Made by a program: the position numbers and the translations under genes
The notes under the pieces: model-generated
Told to the model about the DNA's origin: nothing
Seen by the model: the letters and a program-made list of their open reading frames with translations, nothing else
Databases searched by the model: none
NCBI GenBank assembly: GCA_011033025.1
Contig: WFMF01000278.1
Coordinates: 124,001 to 188,000 of the forward strand
Source of the DNA: Beroe forskalii
Taxonomy: Eukaryota; Ctenophora; Nuda; Beroida; Beroidae
Direction of reading: 5' to 3'
Length of the DNA: 64,000 nucleotides
Part shown: piece after piece, positions 44,403 to 54,506 of the stretch
Layout: every line of letters starts with the position of its first letter
How positions within the stretch are numbered: position 1 is the stretch's first letter

Positions 44403-45934
44403 TCAAATACGTTTCATCACTAGGATTTTATAGCCGTAAGTTGTTTTGAAGTCGTCAGGTGAACATTTCAAGCCTATTTCCCTCAAAGCAGCCCAATATC
44501 CTTCCATTATTGTTTCAGCCAAGGCCACACCACTTAACCTGGACAGAAGGGTGGGTCCGGCGAAACCTTTGCTGAAACCCACCACTCCGTCGACCCTTTG
44601 TTCTTTTGTTATCTTGTTATTCAGGAAGTCCGCTGTGAACGGACACTCGAATTTGCTGTTTCTGATGTCGACCACTTCCCAAATGTCCTTCCACACCAAC
44701 ACGCCATTAGCTCCCTCCTGGAATCCAGCCATTATGGCATCGTGGTCACGATCGCAAACCGGGAGGTATAATTTGCGTGCTATATCCTCAGACATTTGGC
44801 CATTATCAAGCATCTTTTTCTTGGCTTCTCCCATCTTGACACCAAGTGTGTTGCCTCTTTCTAGTACCATTGCCGCTAAGAATCCGCCCAGAGCTGTCTC
44901 TCTGCCCCTTTCCTGCAAGTAAAGCTCCCAATCTCTCGCTGCTGAAGCAGCCCAGGAATCCCTGATCCCTCCACTTGAGTCGTATTGCGGGAGGATGACT
45001 GCAGGGTTGGCTAGGGGAAGGATCGGAATTACAGTCTGCCAATGCAGTGCTGTCGAGCTATACACCAGGTCCATTTGGTCCGTTTCAATGGACAGCAGTT
45101 CTCCATACATGGTCTTGGGGAGCTCTTCGAATGAAAAGTGGTTCTGTGCTATTTCGGATGACATTTTCGAGTGCATTGTTGAGCTGAGTATCCCCCACTC
45201 ATTTTCGGGGATATCATTGAGGTAAGCTTTCACCTGTGTACCTGAGTCTCCTGCGAGTTCTTTGACTAGTTGTGATAATATGAAAGCGGAGTTGCCTCCG
45301 GTTGCACATCCGTTGTCCATCACCCGAATTGTGCAGCCTTTCTGTGACTTGGTCTTTGACACGAGTTCAGGCACTACAAAGTCTCGGATGCTGAAAGATT
45401 TATAGGTTATTTATTATTTATTTATAGGTTATTTATTATTAGGTTATTATTAGGTTATTTATAGGTTATTTATTATTAGGTTATAGGTCATTCATTATTA
45501 GGAATAGGGTGACCATTGAAAGTTTTTCACGATGAAAAAATCATTTGCAAATTGCATTGCTTATAAACCATACCACACAATAATATGCATACATTTTAGT
45601 GCTTTATGAGATTTATGGGCTGCATGAGTTGCATTATACTAATAGAGTTAGTTTGTACTCTGAAGTTTTCATTGGTTTCTATAATACATAGACGTTCTTG
45701 CTTCATCGGGTCCATATTGGTTTAGACCCTCCCCCTTTGGGCTGCGGATCTAAACAGGATAAATCCCTCGGGAAGTATCCCAAAATGGACCTGATAGGCG
45801 CGAGTCTATGTATTTTGTAGCTTTGTAGTTTGTAACCTTTGATAAAGGTCCACAGCAGCTTTACTTTGTGGACCACACTTAGTGTTGTAATCGCTTGCCA
45901 TTGGCTGGCTTCTGTCCTTGACCTCCAATTCCAT
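44403..45934 (-). CDS. SABATH-family S-adenosylmethionine carboxyl methyltransferase
   Basis: Two exons: 45934-45837 and 45390-44403, joined in phase (AG/C) through donor AAAG/GTTACA and acceptor CTTTCAG, giving 361 residues, a normal SABATH length. The N-terminus has ASDYNTKCGPQSKAA, equivalent to the substrate-pocket YAKNSxxQ segment of plant enzymes. The SAM-binding motif is DNGCATGGNS near residue 58. LNDIPENEWG corresponds to the plant NDLPGNDFN, and YSSTALHW to the SSxSLxWLS region. Family members methylate carboxyl groups of small acids such as salicylate, benzoate or jasmonate, or ring nitrogens, in the cytosol. The substrate here is unknown. Animal members are unusual. The intron holds a MITE (45688-45809). 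Confidence 0.85.
45688..45809. mobile_element. Short MITE (copy 2) in the SABATH intron
   Basis: Ends ATAGACGTTCTTGCTTCATC and, inverted, ATAGACTCGCGCCTATCAGG. The interior GGTTTAGACCC and GGAAGTATCCCAAAA matches the copy at 22696-22828. Confidence 0.75.
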
Positions 45935-46272
45935 GGTCCTACTCCTGTATCAGACAAGTCACAAGAGTTACCTACCAAAAAATATATATTTTGTTGAGCT
46001 TATAGGAAAAAGTGACTGTAAAAGCAGGACCCGGGACATTTTCGAATAAAACCCAAAGATTAAATTAAGAAATGTTCGCTTTTTAGCTGCATTTTAAGGC
46101 CGCTTTATTTGCCTCTTCCAATTTGTGACCATCTCTCTTTTCCAATTATTATTAAGGGATCATTCGCATACCTCGTAACAAGCCATGTTACCATGGAAGC
46201 AGGGAGATGAGTCATGAGGGGCCGGGGTTAAACAAAAAAGGCCATTGGGAGAGGGAAAATTCCAATTATTAT
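45935..46272. other. 5' flank of the SABATH gene, no further exon certain
   Basis: A splice-acceptor-like TGTCTGATACAG (minus strand) lies 11 bases before the start codon, so a 5' noncoding exon is possible but was not located. No other gene seen. Confidence 0.4.
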
Positions 46273-46590
46273 TGAGTGGCCAGGTAGCGCAGTGGTTTAG
46301 GGTGTCGTGCTTCCAATCGAGAGGTTGGTTGTTCGATTCCCGGCGGTGCCTATCGTGCTAAGGGTGAGAACTCTCACCTAAGCTGCCACACGGTTCACTC
46401 AGCCGAGCGTACAGGAAACTGTACGGGAGGGTTAAATGAGGAGCTGCCCATTGCAGCGAAGTCTCGGGCGAAGAAAGTATGGATTACACTTCCTTAACCG
46501 TCACTGGCTTGATTGCACTTGAATCCTTCGATTCCTGTCATTGGCTGTTACAGCTGTTGGAATAGAAGTAAAACCATCTAAATAAAAAAG
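46273..46590 (+). repeat. tRNA-derived SINE
   Basis: The first ~70 bases have a pol III A box (TAGCGCAGTGG) and B box (GTTCGATTCC) at tRNA spacing. An unrelated body follows with short hairpins (GAGAACTCTC, GTACAGGAAACTGTAC), as in SINEs. The right end is uncertain; the stretch tails into an A-rich sequence near 46580. Confidence 0.7.
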
Positions 46591-46887
46591 AGTCTTCAAA
46601 AAGAGGAAATTATTATACCTATCGCTTTTTAATAAAAACTGAACCGTTCACAATAATTGCTCAATGAAATCGTGATTCATCTCTTATTTATTCGCAATAT
46701 TATGTCATGCACAAGTGCAACTTTTGTCGAATGCAAAATATTAAATAATACGAGATTTATAGTCGTGTAGATGAATATCCTGATAAATTCATTGGCCATG
46801 GGTCAATACAAAAATGTAATGTGTTGAAAGTTAAATATTATAAGGTATACGAACAATATAAACACCTTAGTGCACAATATTCATATG
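46591..46887. other. No gene seen
   Basis: AT-rich, no open frame or repeat of note before the 50-bp satellite begins. Confidence 0.5.
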
Positions 46888-47898
46888 GGGTACCTAGTAA
46901 TCTACTCCCCCATCAGATACTACTCTGGACCCCGGAAGGTCACCTAGTAATCTACTCCCCCATCAGATACTACTCTGGACCCCGGAAGGGCACCTAGTAA
47001 TCTACTCCCCAATCAGATACTACTCTGGACCCTGGAAGGTCACCTGGTAATCTACTCCCCCATCAGATACTACTCTGGACCTCGGAAGGGCACCTAGTAA
47101 TCTACTCCCCAATCAGATACTACCCTGAAGGTCACCTAGTAATCTACTCTCCCATCAGATACTACTCTGGACCCCTGAAGGGCACCTAGTTCTACTCCCC
47201 CATCAGATACTACTCTGGACCCCTGAAGGGCACCTAGTAATCTACTCCCCCATCAGATACTACTCTGGACCCCGGAAGGTCACCTAGTAATCTACTCCCC
47301 CATCAGATACTACTCTGGAAGGGCACCTAGTAATCTACTCCCCCATCAGATACTACTCTGGACCCCGGAAGGTCACCTAGTAATCTACTCCCCCATCAGA
47401 TACTCCTCTGTACCAGAGAAGGTCACCTAGTAATCTACTCTCCCATCAGATACTACTCTGGACCCCGGAAGGTCACCTAGTAATCTACTCCCCCATCAGA
47501 TACTACTCTGGACCCCGGAAGGGCACCTGGTAATCTACTCTCCCATCAGATACTACTCTGGACCCCTGAAGGTAACCTAGTAATCTACTCCCCTATCAGA
47601 TTCTACTCTGGACCCCTGAAGGGCACCTAGTAATCTACTACCCCATCAGATACTACTCTGGACCCCGGAAGGTCACCTAGTAATCTACTCCCCTATCAGA
47701 TACTACTCTGGACCCCTGAAGGTCACCTAGTAATCTACTCCCCCATCAGATACTACTCTGGACCCCGGAAGGTCACCTAGTAATCTACTCCCCCATCAGA
47801 TACTACTCTGGACCCCTGAAGGTCACCTAGTAATCTACTCCCCATCAGATTCTACTCTGGACCCCAGAAGGTCACCTTGTAATCTACTCCCCCATCGG
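46888..47898. repeat. 50-bp satellite, about 20 copies
   Basis: Unit GGTCACCTAGTAATCTACTC followed by CCCCATCAGATACTACTCTG and GACCCCGGAA, 50 bp, with single-base variants and a few short units. The last unit breaks off at CCCCCATCGGG, where sequence coding for the WD-repeat gene begins within a few bases. Confidence 0.95.
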
Positions 47899-47899
47899 G

Positions 47900-50800
47900 C
47901 CTGGTGCTGCGGAGTTGTGTCGGTTCTCCACCCCTCACAGGCTGTGTGCTGCTCAGTTTCACCCCTCCACTTCCACCTTCATGACGTGTCAGCTGAAACC
48001 CAGCTCCAAGGGGAATGTGTTCCATGCTATCAGCTTCACTTATGATGTCGTGGGGAAAGGTGAGTCTAGTGCATTTGTGTGCTCGGTTACGGAAGGGCTA
48101 AAAAAATACGCGCAAAATTGTGTGCTTTCGGTGGAATCCATGTAGAAAGTTCACGTACGAACAGTAATCGAGCGGTCTGCACAAATATGCGTATCAACCT
48201 TTGTCGTTTTGTAATGTATACCTATGTTTGAGTTTTTTCCCACTCCCCCCACTCCTCCTCTCAACCTCCCACACCCCTCTCAACCCCCATTCCCCTCACT
48301 CTTCCCACAGCCTCACTCCCCCAACCCCGAAACTCACCCCTCTCACCCGCAGGTAAGAAGGCTCGAGTGTTGGAAGTGATCAAGCACCGGATCACACACC
48401 TCCGCGAGGACGTGGTGTGCAGTGCGTACAACCACGCCGCCAACAAGGTGAGCAAACGACCGATCACCTCTTTTCAGTAAAATCCGGTTACGGTTTCAGT
48501 GAGCGATCGAACGCCCGATCAACCGGTATTTCGGTTTCGGTTCGGTTGACCGACCGTTTATTGTGAAATCAAAATATTCGGTTACGGTTGATCGATCCAT
48601 TTTAGCTAGTGCTCGGCCTCTCCACGGGCAAACTGCTTCTGCACTGCGAGGTACAGAAGAGGAACTTTACTTCGGAGGAAGCCACCAAACACGCCATCTC
48701 CTCCATCGCCTGGCACCCCTCCGACGCCTTCTGCGTGGTGGCTATGAAAAGCGGCTACTTGCAGGTGCCACCTTTTAGTTCTAAATTCCATGATTCATTT
48801 CATTTATTTCTTTTCCATTCATTCCCCCAGGCTACACCTCTGAGCTGGTTATAGCCACTAGTTTTCTTTAACTCCAACCTACAGATTTACGATGAGACGT
48901 TACAACTCATAGCCATTAGTTTTCTACTTTTCTTTAACTCCCACCTACAGATTTACGATGAGACATTACAACTGATCGCCACTAGTTTCGGTGGTCTGCC
49001 AGACAGCCCCACGGTGGACTTGAACCGTCTCTTCAACAATGTGAAGAATGTAGCGAGCACTGCCCTGGATGCAGACAGTTTGGCGCTGGTGATGGAACGA
49101 GGTGAGTACTGAGAAGATCGACAAACTTGCAACATAGACTGTTACTATTAAACCTAGTGTTTTGGTAGATTCAATGAATTATTCATTCCCAACATTGGCT
49201 TTCAGGACCACTGATTGCAATGAAGATAAGGATGCCTAACACGACGCCCGACAGTTCCTACTTTTCTAAAATCCTCCAAGTCTATTTCTACCAGAGTCTC
49301 TTTAAGAACATCAGCCGTCTACTCAGGTTCCTTACCGGGGCAGTTCGAACTGTACTGTGCGCGGCTTAAATGTGAGGGGCTTTTTGTGTGCGCAGCTTTT
49401 GTGTGCGCGGCTCCTGCGTGTGCGCGTCTTTTGTGTCCGCGGCTTTTGTATGAGCGGCTTAAATGCGAGGGGCTTTTCGTGTGCGCGGCTCCTGCGTGTG
49501 CGCAGCTTTTGTGTGCGCGGCTTTTGTATGCGCGGCATATAGACATATAAATAACATGTCTGTACGCCGCGCAAACTCACGCCGTGCACAAAAAAGACGC
49601 GCACATTGCAGTTCGAACTGTCACGGTTATTAAAAATGAGGTGCACTCTCAATACAAATAGAACTTGCAATTATAAATTGGCACCATCGATTATTCATGA
49701 CATAAAATATGCCATGTCGATCCAAATCACATTTTTGAAACTTTCATGGAATGTCGCCTACAAGCTCCGTGTAGTGAAAGTTCCAAGTTGATGGGTGCCT
49801 CCGGTGCTAAACCAGTGGGGTTGATAACTTCAGGTTGTCAGCCAATACTTATTGCCCCGAGTATAGTTGTGTGTTTGTGACTTATCTTCTGATTATTTAT
49901 CATAGTTTAATGTCTCTCAGGAACTGTTTGCATAAAATTAAGGGGGGGCACACTTAAATTCAAGTTGACCGGCCCGCTCAGATGAGTTCATATGCTCATT
50001 CTGCAGCATATAAGGGGTACTTTACCGGAAAATTATGATTTTTCTCGGACACATTTTTTGGGAATGAGCGGGCAAAGTTGGTATAATATTTCACTGTCAA
50101 AGTTTGTTAGTCCATAGCTTAATAACCGTACCAGTTTAATGTATGAAAATTTGCAGGCATGTAGATCAACATGTCCACTGTATAAACCCAAAGGTTCTTT
50201 TGTCAAATCGCAAAATTGACTGAGTTATGGCCATTCTTGTAAGGGTACCAAATTCTAAGAAAAAGTTTGCTAGCTCCGTCATTTTTTGAGCTACAGTGGG
50301 ATTCCACATATGAAAATGTGTGCCTTTAGAAGCTCTACATGCGTGCCAAAGGGCTAAGCCGGGCATCAGTTATATCTCACATAATTATCAAATAAGTGGC
50401 AAAATTTAACATTTTGCTGTAATTGTACACAATATTTCATCATCCCACAATGAATAATTTCCCACCGAGAACTTAATATACTTCATTTGATGTAAAATTT
50501 CATGCTGTTCAACTTCCCGGAGCCAATTTTGGATTTTCTGCTTTTTACTTCTTGATATAACCATTTTTAAGGCCCAAAAATGCGTGTTTTGGCTATTTTT
50601 CAGCCTACGAATATCATAGAGACTTCGTTTTGGGCGCCAACGAACCGCAATCATCGAGTTTATATGTGACTTGCGAACAAACATATACTCCAAATCGCTC
50701 AGGAAAAAAGTTACGGGCCAAAAACTGATTTTTGTCGTTTCTGGCTTATAAAAGGTGAAAAAATCGTATCTCAGCCCAGGAAGGTCGTAGAGACTTCGTT

Positions 50801-53354
50801 TTGGGCGCAAACGAATCGGAAACATCAAGTTTATTTGTAACTTGTGAATCAACATGTGCTCTAAAATGCTCAGAAAAATAAGTTATGGGCCAAAACCATT
50901 TTATTGACCCCAAAATATGGTCCTATCTCGGCTTTAGGAGTATCATAGAGACTCGATTTTGGGCTCAAAATATTTCGAGGTCATATTTATATATGACTTG
51001 TGAACAAACATATAGCTCAAAACGCCAGGACCCCAAAAAATATTTCGCTCCTAAATCGAGTCTCTTATGATACTCCTGGGCTAAGATCATTTTGCCATCT
51101 CATAAATGGTTTTTGGCCCATAACTTTTTTCATATTTTAGAGCACATGTTGACGTTGCCAAATAAACTTGATGTTTCGATCTGTTTGCGCCCAAAACGAA
51201 GTCTCTACGACCTTCCTGGGCTGAGATACGATTTTTTCACCTTTATAAGCCAGAAACGACAAAAATCAGTTTTTAAATAACTTTTTCCTGAGCGATTTAG
51301 AGTAAGGCGTTTGAGCATGTCATAAACTCGATGATTGCGGAGATTGGTGCCCAAAACGAAGTCTCTACGATATTCGTAAGCTGAAAATAGCCAAAACACG
51401 CATTTTGGGCCTTAAAATGGTTATCAAGAAGTAAAAGCAGAAAATCCAAAATTGGCCCGGAAGTTGTCTAAACAGCATGAAATTTTTACATCAAATGAAG
51501 TATATTTAGTTCTCGGTGGGAAATTATTCATTGTGGGATGATGAAATATTGTGTATAATTACAGCAAAATGTTTAAATTTTGCCACTTATTTGATAATTA
51601 TGAGATATCTGATGCCCTGGCTTAGCCCTTTGGCACGCATGTGTAGAGCTTCTAAAGGCACACATTTTCATATGTGGAATCCTACCGTAGCTCAAAAAAT
51701 GACGGAGCTAGCAAACTTTTTCTTAGAATTTGGCACCCTTACAAGAATGGCCATAACTCGTCAATTTTATGATTTGACAAAAAGAACCTTTGGGTTTATA
51801 CAGTGGACATGTTGATCTTTTACATGCCTGCAAATTTTCATACATTAAACTGGTACGGTTATTAAGCTATGGACTAACAAACTTTGACAGTGAAATATTA
51901 TACCAACTGCCCTCAATATTAGTAAGCGATTGCTCATTCCCAAAAATGTGTCCGAGAAAATCATAATTTTCCGGTAAAGTACCCCTTATATGCTGCAGAA
52001 TGAGCATATGAACTCATCTGAGCGGGCCGGTCAACTTGAATTTAAGTGTGCCCCCCCTTAAATTTTCCTATGGTTTATATGTGACTTATTAATATTTTCT
52101 GATTATTATTCATCGTTTAATGTCTCCTATGGTTTATGTGTGACTCATTGTTCGTCTGATTGTGGGATACATTTTATTATGTGGGACTTATCTCCTGATT
52201 ACTTTAACTTATCACCGTGAATAATGGTGTACCCTCATTCCCTCAGGAACTGTTTGCATAGGTTCTCCGAGGAAGAACTCTTGAGGACAACGCGACAGCT
52301 CATAGGTAGTTCATCTTAGGGGGGGGGGCAATATTTCATAGGTATAGTACTGACACTGGAGCTTCATCTTAGGGGGGGGGGGGGGAGTGGGCAGTATTTC
52401 ATAGGTAGTACTGACATTAGAGCTTCATCTTAAGGGGGGGGGGGGCAATATTTCATTGTTTTGGAAAGAAGAAATTCTAACTTTCCAAAGTCCTCTCCGA
52501 GTCCGCCTGCCCCTACTAATACTATAATCAACTATAAATATAATCTACAGGGTTTCTCTCCACGTGTCCCTTCAACGAATCTACCTTCGCCGTGGGAGCT
52601 GAGGTCCTCCTGCTGCTGAAGAAGGAGAAGAATGTCTCGGAGCAGGGTCGGGAGGTGTTGCAAGGCCTCGCTCTGAAACTCATCCTCAGGGCTCTGCATC
52701 ACAAGCTTTACCGTAAGTTATAGAGTGGGAGTTCAAAATGCAGTTTTGTGTGCGCGGCGTAAGTTTGCGCGGCGTACAGACATGTTATTTATATGTCTTT
52801 ACGCGGCGCAAACTCTATCGGCATGAACTCATTGTGTCAATGTAAAGGTTAAATTACTGGTGTTTAATAGTTTACATCACATTTATATAGTGATGCAACA
52901 GGTGAAGCTGAAAGCTCCCAAACGACTGATTGCTCAATAAATCCGTTTACGATTTCGATTTCGCCGGTTAAAAACGTCGGTCAACGGTATTTAGGTTCGG
53001 TTAACCGACCGATTTCCCTTAGCGAAATCAAAATATTCGGTTACGGTTTCGATTTCGTTTGACTGAAAACACCGGTATTTCGGTTTCGGTTCGGTTAACC
53101 GGTCGTTTCCAATAGGTGAAGCTCTCAAACTAGCCCGGAAGTTAGACAACGAAACGATAATCAGCAAAGTGGACCACTACGTGACGTTCTGTGGACTCTC
53201 CGTTTCCTGCAAGTCTCCCGACCAGATCAAACTCTCCCGCAAACAAAACCTCGCCGTTTCCTCATGCAAGTCTCCAGATCGGATCAAGTCAGACGAGGAT
53301 GGTGACGTTATTGATCAAGCACAAGGCTCACAACCACTCAGATCCCCTTCGTGA
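47900..53354 (+). CDS. WD-repeat protein resembling WDPCP/Fritz (5' end missing)
   Basis: Eight exons are visible: about 47900-48059, 48353-48447, 48606-48764, 48951-49101, 49206-49326, 52247-52305, 52551-52712 and 53116-53354. Phases agree at every junction, giving about 385 residues. The segments CSAYNHAANKLVLGLSTGKL, SIAWHPSDAFCVV and SGYLQIYDETLQ are beta-propeller blades. RLFNNVKNVA and ALVMERGPLIAMKI, then LALKLILRALHHKLY with EALKLARKLDNE (helical), parallel the order in WDPCP/Fritz, a planar-polarity and ciliogenesis effector of the CPLANE complex. Identification is by motif order, so moderate. The N-terminal half is not found upstream of the satellite. A foldback element and a GCGCGGC MITE sit in the intron after 49326. 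The start of exon 48951 is duplicated at 48887-48917. Confidence 0.55.
49341..49620. mobile_element. 280-bp MITE, TIR CAGTTCGAACTG, GCGCGGC repeats inside
   Basis: Begins and ends with CAGTTCGAACTG. The termini continue as an inverted GT(A/G)..TGTGCGCGGC. The left half is a run of TTTTGTGTGCGCGGC words in tandem. The right half carries ACATGTCTGTACGCCGCG and GACGCGCACATTGCAG in the opposite sense. Insertion is 14 bp into the intron of the WD-repeat gene and is shared with the duplicated copy (54839-55100). Confidence 0.75.
49942..52057. mobile_element. 2.1-kb foldback element flanked by TTAA (piggyBac-type target)
   Basis: Termini GGGGGGGCACACTTAAATTC and GAATTTAAGTGTGCCCCCCC are exact inverses. 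The whole element is a near-perfect palindrome with arms of about 1,040 bp and a loop near 50984-51035. It is flanked by TTAA at 49938-49941 and 52058-52061. Each arm contains two to three imperfect ~170-bp tandem units marked by AGAGACTTCGTTTTGGGC. Arm frames such as the mirrored 60- to 150-residue ones are palindrome by-products. There is no transposase. TTAA duplication suggests mobilisation by a piggyBac-type enzyme (inference). The duplicated gene copy lacks it. Confidence 0.88.
52308..52450. repeat. Three tandem ~60-bp units with poly-G runs
   Basis: The unit TTCATCTTAGGGGGGGGG plus CAATATTTCATAGGTAGTAC and TGACATTAGAGC is repeated three times in the intron following exon 52247-52305. 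The duplicated copy has only a degenerate single unit (about 55440-55490). Confidence 0.85.
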
Positions 53355-53711
53355 ATCTCGACGAGATGCCCTTATTAAGGGCCACAACTATATGGACTTC
53401 TCCCATCCCTAGCGCGCAACACTCGGAAGTTTGGAGGGTCATATGTTGCAGACTCCCCGCGGAAAACGCTGTGTGCGCGGCGGAGGGTTAACTAATACTA
53501 TTCTATCATTTGATGTGATATACGTGTCCCAAACGTACTTTTATGGTCAGATAAAATATTTAAGTGTTTCTGAATGCCGCCAAATCAAACATCCCGACCA
53601 GCTAATGATGCGGGCACCCATGCATGGCTATCCTCCACTTATAAGGTGCCATCCAGAAATGAGCTCATCAAAAATCGGCCTTTTTGAACATCATCACCCG
53701 TTAGGATGTTA

Positions 53712-53906
53712 CCCTAATTTATGAAGGTTAAGATTTGGGGATTTTTCAGAAAAATCCCCATTTTATCACCCACCATGACATTTTGAAATGACGTCATTAT
53801 CATATGTTAACAAGAGTAATAACTTGAAAATCCCCATATTTTCAACTTATCAAAATTTGAAACACCGAAATTTTATCCCACATAAATACACCCCCTATTC
53901 CTAAGG
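53712..53906. mobile_element. MITE, TIR CCTTAGG..TATTTATGA (copy 1)
   Basis: Begins CCCTAATTTATGAAGG and ends CCTATTCCTAAGG, with the internal conserved block TGACGTCATTATCATATGTT. The left terminus is decayed relative to the clean copy at 58533-58729. It lies 3' of the WD-repeat gene and was duplicated with it (56729-56923). Confidence 0.7.
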
Positions 53907-54506
53907 TAGTCCGTAGGACGAGAATTTGGACTTAGTTATACTTATACTTTTTTCAAGGCCAGATCCCAAGCAATAAAACTATGATTTAACCAAAATCAAT
54001 TATAGAATAGTTTTAGATAATTATTTCATTAATAATGAAAGGAAATGGAATAGGATGGAAGGTTTTACATTATCCCAAGTAAAAGCTAAAACTTAATTTC
54101 GAAATAATAAATATATAGTATTTACCCAATAATGATCATCGATCAAGGCACTAATTGCCAGCTACGGCCCTGCACTATGCTAAAGATCCAATTACTAATT
54201 ATCAATAAACGTATAATGGACTAATAGAGAATAAATAGTTATAGTTAAATAATGGAGAATAAATAGTTGTATAGTTAGGGGCCATGAGGCCATCCATAAA
54301 GGACGTCCGCAAAATTTCGGCTATTTTAGACCCCTCCCTCCCCCCTTGTCCGCAAACGTTCGCAACCTGAATTACCCCCCCCCCCTCCGGACGTCCGCAT
54401 TTTCATTCAAAATCTTTTGTGTCATCATTGATATGCCCGTTTTCTCAAATATGGTGACAAAATAAACTTTATTATTTGACTTTCACTTAATGTCGAACAT
54501 CCCCCT
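53907..54506. other. 3' flank of the WD-repeat gene and duplication junction
   Basis: 53907-54277 is shared with 56924-57306. 54278-54506 is unrelated and contains GGACGTCCGC and poly-C tracts; a degenerate inverted pair (AAGGACGTCCGCAAA..CGGACGTCCGC) suggests another small element at the junction. No gene. Confidence 0.6.

Noticed and set aside
44446..44922. 158-codon plus-strand frame
   Set aside because: Antisense shadow of the SABATH methyltransferase.
46273..46345. Functional tRNA gene
   Set aside because: A and B boxes are present, but acceptor pairing is poor and a non-tRNA body follows, which fits a SINE head.
50406..51815. Mirrored open frames in the foldback element
   Set aside because: The same peptide appears on both arms because of the palindrome; no family motif and no start context, so not genes.
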